A stretch of DNA of 8,153 nucleotides from an uncultured Paraprevotella sp. Lineage in GTDB: Bacteria > Bacteroidota > Bacteroidia > Bacteroidales > Bacteroidaceae. Below are positions 5,675-8,153 of this stretch, one piece after another. Location: assembly GCA_910584955.1 (NCBI GenBank), contig CAJUDC010000117.1, forward strand, positions 1 through 8,153. Direction: 5' to 3'. The notes below the pieces were generated by a model. It had not been told where the DNA came from, made no database searches, and worked only from the letters and a program-made list of their open reading frames with translations. A program made the translations under genes and the position numbers. Positions within the stretch are counted from its first letter, which is position 1. Each line of letters starts with the position of its first letter.

Positions 5675-6028
5675 TTACAGGGCCTGCAATTCATCGCGCA
5701 CCTTGCGGGGCAATTTCTTTACCACCTCATCATAGGCATGGTCTATCAGACGACGTACCAGAGCGTCACTGATTTCATCGCCCGGCGTCACCTGGTTCCA
5801 GTACTTCTTATTCCAATGCCAGGCTCCCGTTATGCCGTCATAGCGGTCGCGCAATTCTATTGCATAGTCGGGATCGCATTTCATGCAGAAATAATCGGGA
5901 TTGTCCAGACTGACACAGGCGAAAATCTTGTTCTTCACCCGAAACACCAACGTTGTCTCGTCAAACGGCAGGTCCTCCGTAGCCTGAGGCTTCGACAAGC
6001 AGTAAGCCCGAATATCTTCTATATTCAT
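5675..6028 (-). CDS. MmcQ/YjbR family protein
   Basis: This 117-aa soluble protein matches the MmcQ/YjbR family, small cytoplasmic proteins whose fold resembles the DNA-binding domain of T4 MotA; no enzymatic or regulatory role is firmly known. Family features visible are the N-terminal helix (NIEDIRAYCLSKP), the PFDETTLVFRVKNKIFACV strand pair (21-39), KCDPDYAIELRDRY (50-63), and GAWHWNKKYWNQV (68-80). A C-terminal helix runs from about 87 to 116. Length is normal for the family. It is the last gene of the minus-strand operon, 12 bp after the PqqD-like gene, and lies upstream of the two-way terminator. It may simply be carried along with its neighbours. Confidence 0.9.
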   Translation of the reverse strand: MNIEDIRAYCLSKPQATEDLPFDETTLVFRVKNKIFACVSLDNPDYFCMKCDPDYAIELRDRYDGITGAWHWNKKYWNQVTPGDEISDALVRRLIDHAYDEVVKKLPRKVRDELQAL

Positions 6029-6040
6029 ATCCCAGTCCGC

Positions 6041-6307
6041 TTACTCTATCAGCCCGATTTCTTTCCATTGGGCTGCCATGTTGCGCGAATCGGACAAGGC
6101 CGTCTCCGCGTCCACCTCATAGCCTTCTGTCAGGATGTCGGCCATTCCCTCCTCCGTGAAATCGCGCTCCAACAAGGCATTCCACAGATAGGCCGCCGTG
6201 TCGTTCAGACTGATGATCTTACTGAAATCGACATTTTCCAACCCATGCGCCACAATCACATGTTCGCCACATACATTGCGCAATTCAAATCCTTTTTTTA
6301 TTCTCAT
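6041..6307 (-). CDS. PqqD-like peptide-binding protein
   Basis: This 88-aa protein matches the PqqD family, whose winged-helix fold (the RiPP recognition element) binds the leader of a precursor peptide and presents it to modifying enzymes. An N-terminal beta segment (LRNVCGEHVIVA, 9-20) is followed by the hallmark SLNDTAAYLWNAL (33-45), where the Asn and Trp are typical. Two further helices end in MAAQWKEIGLIE (77-88). It is free-standing, not fused to a radical SAM enzyme or cyclase. It starts 18 bp after the peptidase gene and ends 12 bp before the MmcQ gene. With the kinase-like and peptidase genes upstream it resembles the tailoring part of a lasso-type peptide locus. The client peptide is not visible in the window, so a role in peptide modification is inferred from family and context. 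Confidence 0.85.
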   Translation of the reverse strand: MRIKKGFELRNVCGEHVIVAHGLENVDFSKIISLNDTAAYLWNALLERDFTEEGMADILTEGYEVDAETALSDSRNMAAQWKEIGLIE

Positions 6308-6325
6308 AAGACACTGTATCTTGAT

Positions 6326-6880
6326 TTATATAAACAAACGATAGATAAACAGCAGGTAACGACGTACCGGAAGCAGAAAGCGCCAGATCTTGATCCCCAT
6401 CCGCAGTTTGCCGCTCGATGCCGCCACGGCACGACCGTTTCGCACATAAGTCACGACGATACCGACCACATCCCGATGCCGGCAATGCTCCGTTCCCCGC
6501 ACATTCCCGTCCCCCATCAGTGTGATGCGGTCGCCCTGCATACGCAGGATACGATGCAACACAAACCGACCGGGAGCGATTTCGGCCAGGATGGCATCCC
6601 CCACCCGAAGAGACGTAAAAGGAGCCAGCGTCACCTTATCGCGGCAATGTTCCAAGAAAGGCCGCATGCTATAGCCTTTCACGCTTATCGTCACCGTACG
6701 CCCTTCCTGAATCAGCTGACGGACCTGCGGAAGCAGCAGATCATTGGGAAGCTCCCGATGTCTGACCGGAGGCTGAACTTGCAGGGCTTCGGCGGCCCGC
6801 CTCCGGCGGCGCTCACGTATCGGAGCCGTCAATTTTCGCAGGCCGGTTTTGATTCCCTGCTTTACTTTACATCCGCCCAT
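6326..6880 (-). CDS. S24/S26 family peptidase-like protein, SipW/Sec11-like Ser-His type
   Basis: This 184-aa protein resembles signal-peptidase/LexA-type serine proteases. KGYSMRPFL (68-76) holds the candidate nucleophile Ser71. RVGDAILAE (92-100) is the box after it, VLHRIL (107-112) places His109 where Sec11/SipW enzymes use His in place of Lys, and MGDGN (122-126) is the final family motif. Unlike signal peptidases it has no N-terminal membrane anchor: residues 1-45 are basic, including five consecutive Arg (24-28). The C-terminus (about 166-184, IWRFLLPVRRYLLFIYRLFI) is hydrophobic and basic and may bind the membrane. Its start overlaps the end of the kinase-like gene by 19 bp, implying translational coupling. 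Context suggests it matures a peptide handled by the PqqD-like protein. Activity is unproven, since such proteins can also be inactive binders. Confidence 0.8.
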   Translation of the reverse strand: MGGCKVKQGIKTGLRKLTAPIRERRRRRAAEALQVQPPVRHRELPNDLLLPQVRQLIQEGRTVTISVKGYSMRPFLEHCRDKVTLAPFTSLRVGDAILAEIAPGRFVLHRILRMQGDRITLMGDGNVRGTEHCRHRDVVGIVVTYVRNGRAVAASSGKLRMGIKIWRFLLPVRRYLLFIYRLFI

Positions 6881-7755
6881 GCCCCTAAAACGGTTTTACT
6901 GCACAGTTCCGCAGCCTCACGGTCGGGGCGGCATCCCAACATATAGACCGGTGTAACGGCCAGTATATGCGACAATGTGTTGCATATACCGTCACACACC
7001 CGCTTGTCCCATTTCATGTTCGAAGCCGACGGCCACAAGGAGGCAAAAGCCCTTGCCACGGGTTCGCGGCATATCGTATTCTCCGGTTTTTGCTCCAGGC
7101 GTATAAACCCGCCCACCGGAGCTTCCACATCGAGATAGCAGGGCGTCTTCCCGCTCCAGGGAGAACCGTAGACACGCGTTTCCCCATTTACATAACGAAC
7201 CACCGGATTATCGTCGTTCATCAATTCCGACCCCGGAATATGCCGCAGCCACAGCTGCGTGTGCGTACTTTTTCCCGTACCGCTTTTTCCCAGGCATAAG
7301 AAGCCCCTGCCCGCGTTACGCACCACGGATGCATGCATAAGCAGCGTACCTTTTTCGACCGACGAAAAGGCATAAGCCAGCATCAAGGCGTTGTTCAGAC
7401 CGTAGCCGCGACGCAAATCCGTACCGGGCATCAGTGCCACACGATTGTTTTCAAATCCGGCATCCGCCTCCAGACAGGCACAGATCGTTCCGTTCAAATC
7501 GCTGATTTCATACTGATAGCCTCCGTCCGGCAACCGATATACGCCAAAATTGGAACCTCCGCAGTCAAACTGTCCCACTTCCTCTCCTCGCACCTCAAAG
7601 CGAAAAGCATCATCCACAGTCATTTCGAAAAGCAATTCGCTGTCTCGTTCGGAAACGAAAGGGGCAAAAGAAGGCAACAGGCTTTCGTTGCTCCGATCGT
7701 CTGCAAACCGTATGCCGATGCAATGACCGGCTATTTTATAATAAACTTCTTTCAT
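6862..7755 (-). CDS. HPr-kinase-like P-loop kinase
   Basis: This 297-aa protein resembles the C-terminal kinase domain of HPr kinase/phosphorylase (HprK) but lacks the standard HprK N-terminal domain; residues 1-125 instead form a mixed region rich in beta strands. Kinase motifs are intact and in HprK order: LMHASVV (139-145) with His141, a Walker A loop GKSGTGKST (156-164) with Lys162, and LMNDDNPVV (178-186) with the Asp pair 181-182. VYGSPWSGKTP (195-205) is typical of this subfamily. Relatives in lasso peptide clusters phosphorylate a precursor peptide, and the PqqD and S24/S26 genes downstream fit that. True HPr regulation is less likely because the HprK C-terminal signature for phosphorylase activity was not recognised. 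It begins 25 bp after the upstream secreted-protein gene and overlaps the peptidase gene by 19 bp. Confidence 0.82.
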   Translation of the reverse strand: MKEVYYKIAGHCIGIRFADDRSNESLLPSFAPFVSERDSELLFEMTVDDAFRFEVRGEEVGQFDCGGSNFGVYRLPDGGYQYEISDLNGTICACLEADAGFENNRVALMPGTDLRRGYGLNNALMLAYAFSSVEKGTLLMHASVVRNAGRGFLCLGKSGTGKSTHTQLWLRHIPGSELMNDDNPVVRYVNGETRVYGSPWSGKTPCYLDVEAPVGGFIRLEQKPENTICREPVARAFASLWPSASNMKWDKRVCDGICNTLSHILAVTPVYMLGCRPDREAAELCSKTVLGAWADVK

Positions 7756-7780
7756 TCGTCAAACCCAAGTTTTCAAACGG

Positions 7781-8153
7781 CTATTCCTGATGTTCCTCCG
7801 CCTGGAAACGAAACGCATCTCCCCCTATGGGTTTAAGAATCATATTCCGTTCTTTGCCATAGCGTTTCTTCACGTCCAGAAAATCATTCTCCAGTTTCTT
7901 GCGCGAAGTATGATAAAACACCACACAAGTGGTGTTGGAAGTCTGATAGTTCTTTTCCACAAAATACTGAAGTTGCGCACTATACAGCGACCGTTCCTGA
8001 AGGAACCCGGTTTTCGCATCCAAATAAGCGGAATCAATGGGTTGTATATCGGTCATATACACCACGGAATCGGTAAAGGAGGCCGCGAAGCCAAACATAT
8101 ACACTCTGCTCAACTTTGATTTGGCGGACGCACTCAGCCCCGCACCGCATACG
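7781..8153 (-). CDS. Secreted protein of unknown function, 5' end outside the window
   Basis: The frame is open to the window edge, giving at least 123 residues and a true C-terminus at the TAG at 7781-7783. The most upstream residues read VCGAGLSASAKSKLSRVYMF, which looks like the end of a signal peptide with an Ala-X-Ala-type cleavage site (near SASA/KS); the start codon lies beyond 8153. A TTG at 8113 is unlikely to be the start because it would discard this signal. The mature part is small and hydrophilic with many Tyr, Ser and charged residues (for example DSVVYMTDIQPIDSAYLDAK and VVFYHTSRKKLENDFLDVKKR), with no motif I recognise. It lies 25 bp upstream of the kinase-like gene and probably leads the same operon. 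The Cys in VCGAG might instead be a lipobox, but the LSASA site after it fits better. Confidence 0.75.
   Translation of the reverse strand, partial: VCGAGLSASAKSKLSRVYMFGFAASFTDSVVYMTDIQPIDSAYLDAKTGFLQERSLYSAQLQYFVEKNYQTSNTTCVVFYHTSRKKLENDFLDVKKRYGKERNMILKPIGGDAFRFQAEEHQE

Noticed and set aside
5615..6946. Long + strand open frame of 443 codons opposite the MmcQ, PqqD and peptidase genes
   Set aside because: The minus-strand proteins have clear family motifs; this frame has shadow-like composition and no recognisable domain.

Overview
The window looks like chromosomal DNA from a Bacteroidales bacterium, most likely Bacteroides or a close relative. The grounds are four matches to the Bacteroides-type -7 promoter element TAnnTTTG just upstream of start codons, no clear Shine-Dalgarno sequences, and gene families typical of the group: a short OmpA lipoprotein, a DUF1460 protein, a type IX secretion plug-like DUF5103 protein and a PqqD/S24-S26/HPr-kinase-like set. 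The species cannot be named from sequence alone. I see no rRNA, tRNA, CRISPR array, insertion sequence or phage gene.

Layout. Positions 1-146 are an AT-rich intergenic region with a good promoter for the first gene; the first 16 bases may hold the start of a divergent gene. Positions 147-1579 (+) carry a glycine-zipper OmpA lipoprotein followed by the monofunctional peptidoglycan glycosyltransferase MtgA. Convergent with them, 1594-2472 (-) is a secreted DUF1460 protein of the NlpC/P60-like cysteine hydrolase class. A 58-bp divergent promoter region (2473-2530) separates it from a probable three-gene + strand operon: the T9SS plug-like protein (2531-3784), a D-2-hydroxyacid dehydrogenase (3804-4760) and a seven-helix YicG/TRIC-type membrane protein (4757-5455), the last two overlapping by ATGA.

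Positions 5456-5674 lie between convergent operons and hold the most structured non-coding DNA in the window: four copies of a 14-bp palindrome, AAGGTGTACACCTT or a variant, spaced exactly 22 bp apart. The last two copies form a hairpin with A- and T-runs that looks like a two-way terminator.

Positions 5675-8153 (-) form one tightly packed operon, read right to left: a 5'-truncated secreted protein of unknown function, an HPr-kinase-like P-loop protein, an S24/S26 peptidase, a PqqD-like protein and an MmcQ/YjbR protein. The kinase, peptidase and PqqD triad resembles tailoring genes of ribosomally made peptide clusters, but no precursor peptide or cyclase is visible here.

The first half is envelope biology: an OM-peptidoglycan anchor, a glycan polymerase, a probable peptidoglycan hydrolase and a translocon-plug homologue. 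The points most worth checking are the terminator-like hairpin inside the mtgA reading frame, the 22-bp palindrome array, the orphan peptide-tailoring triad, and -7 promoter elements that abut the start codons of three genes.
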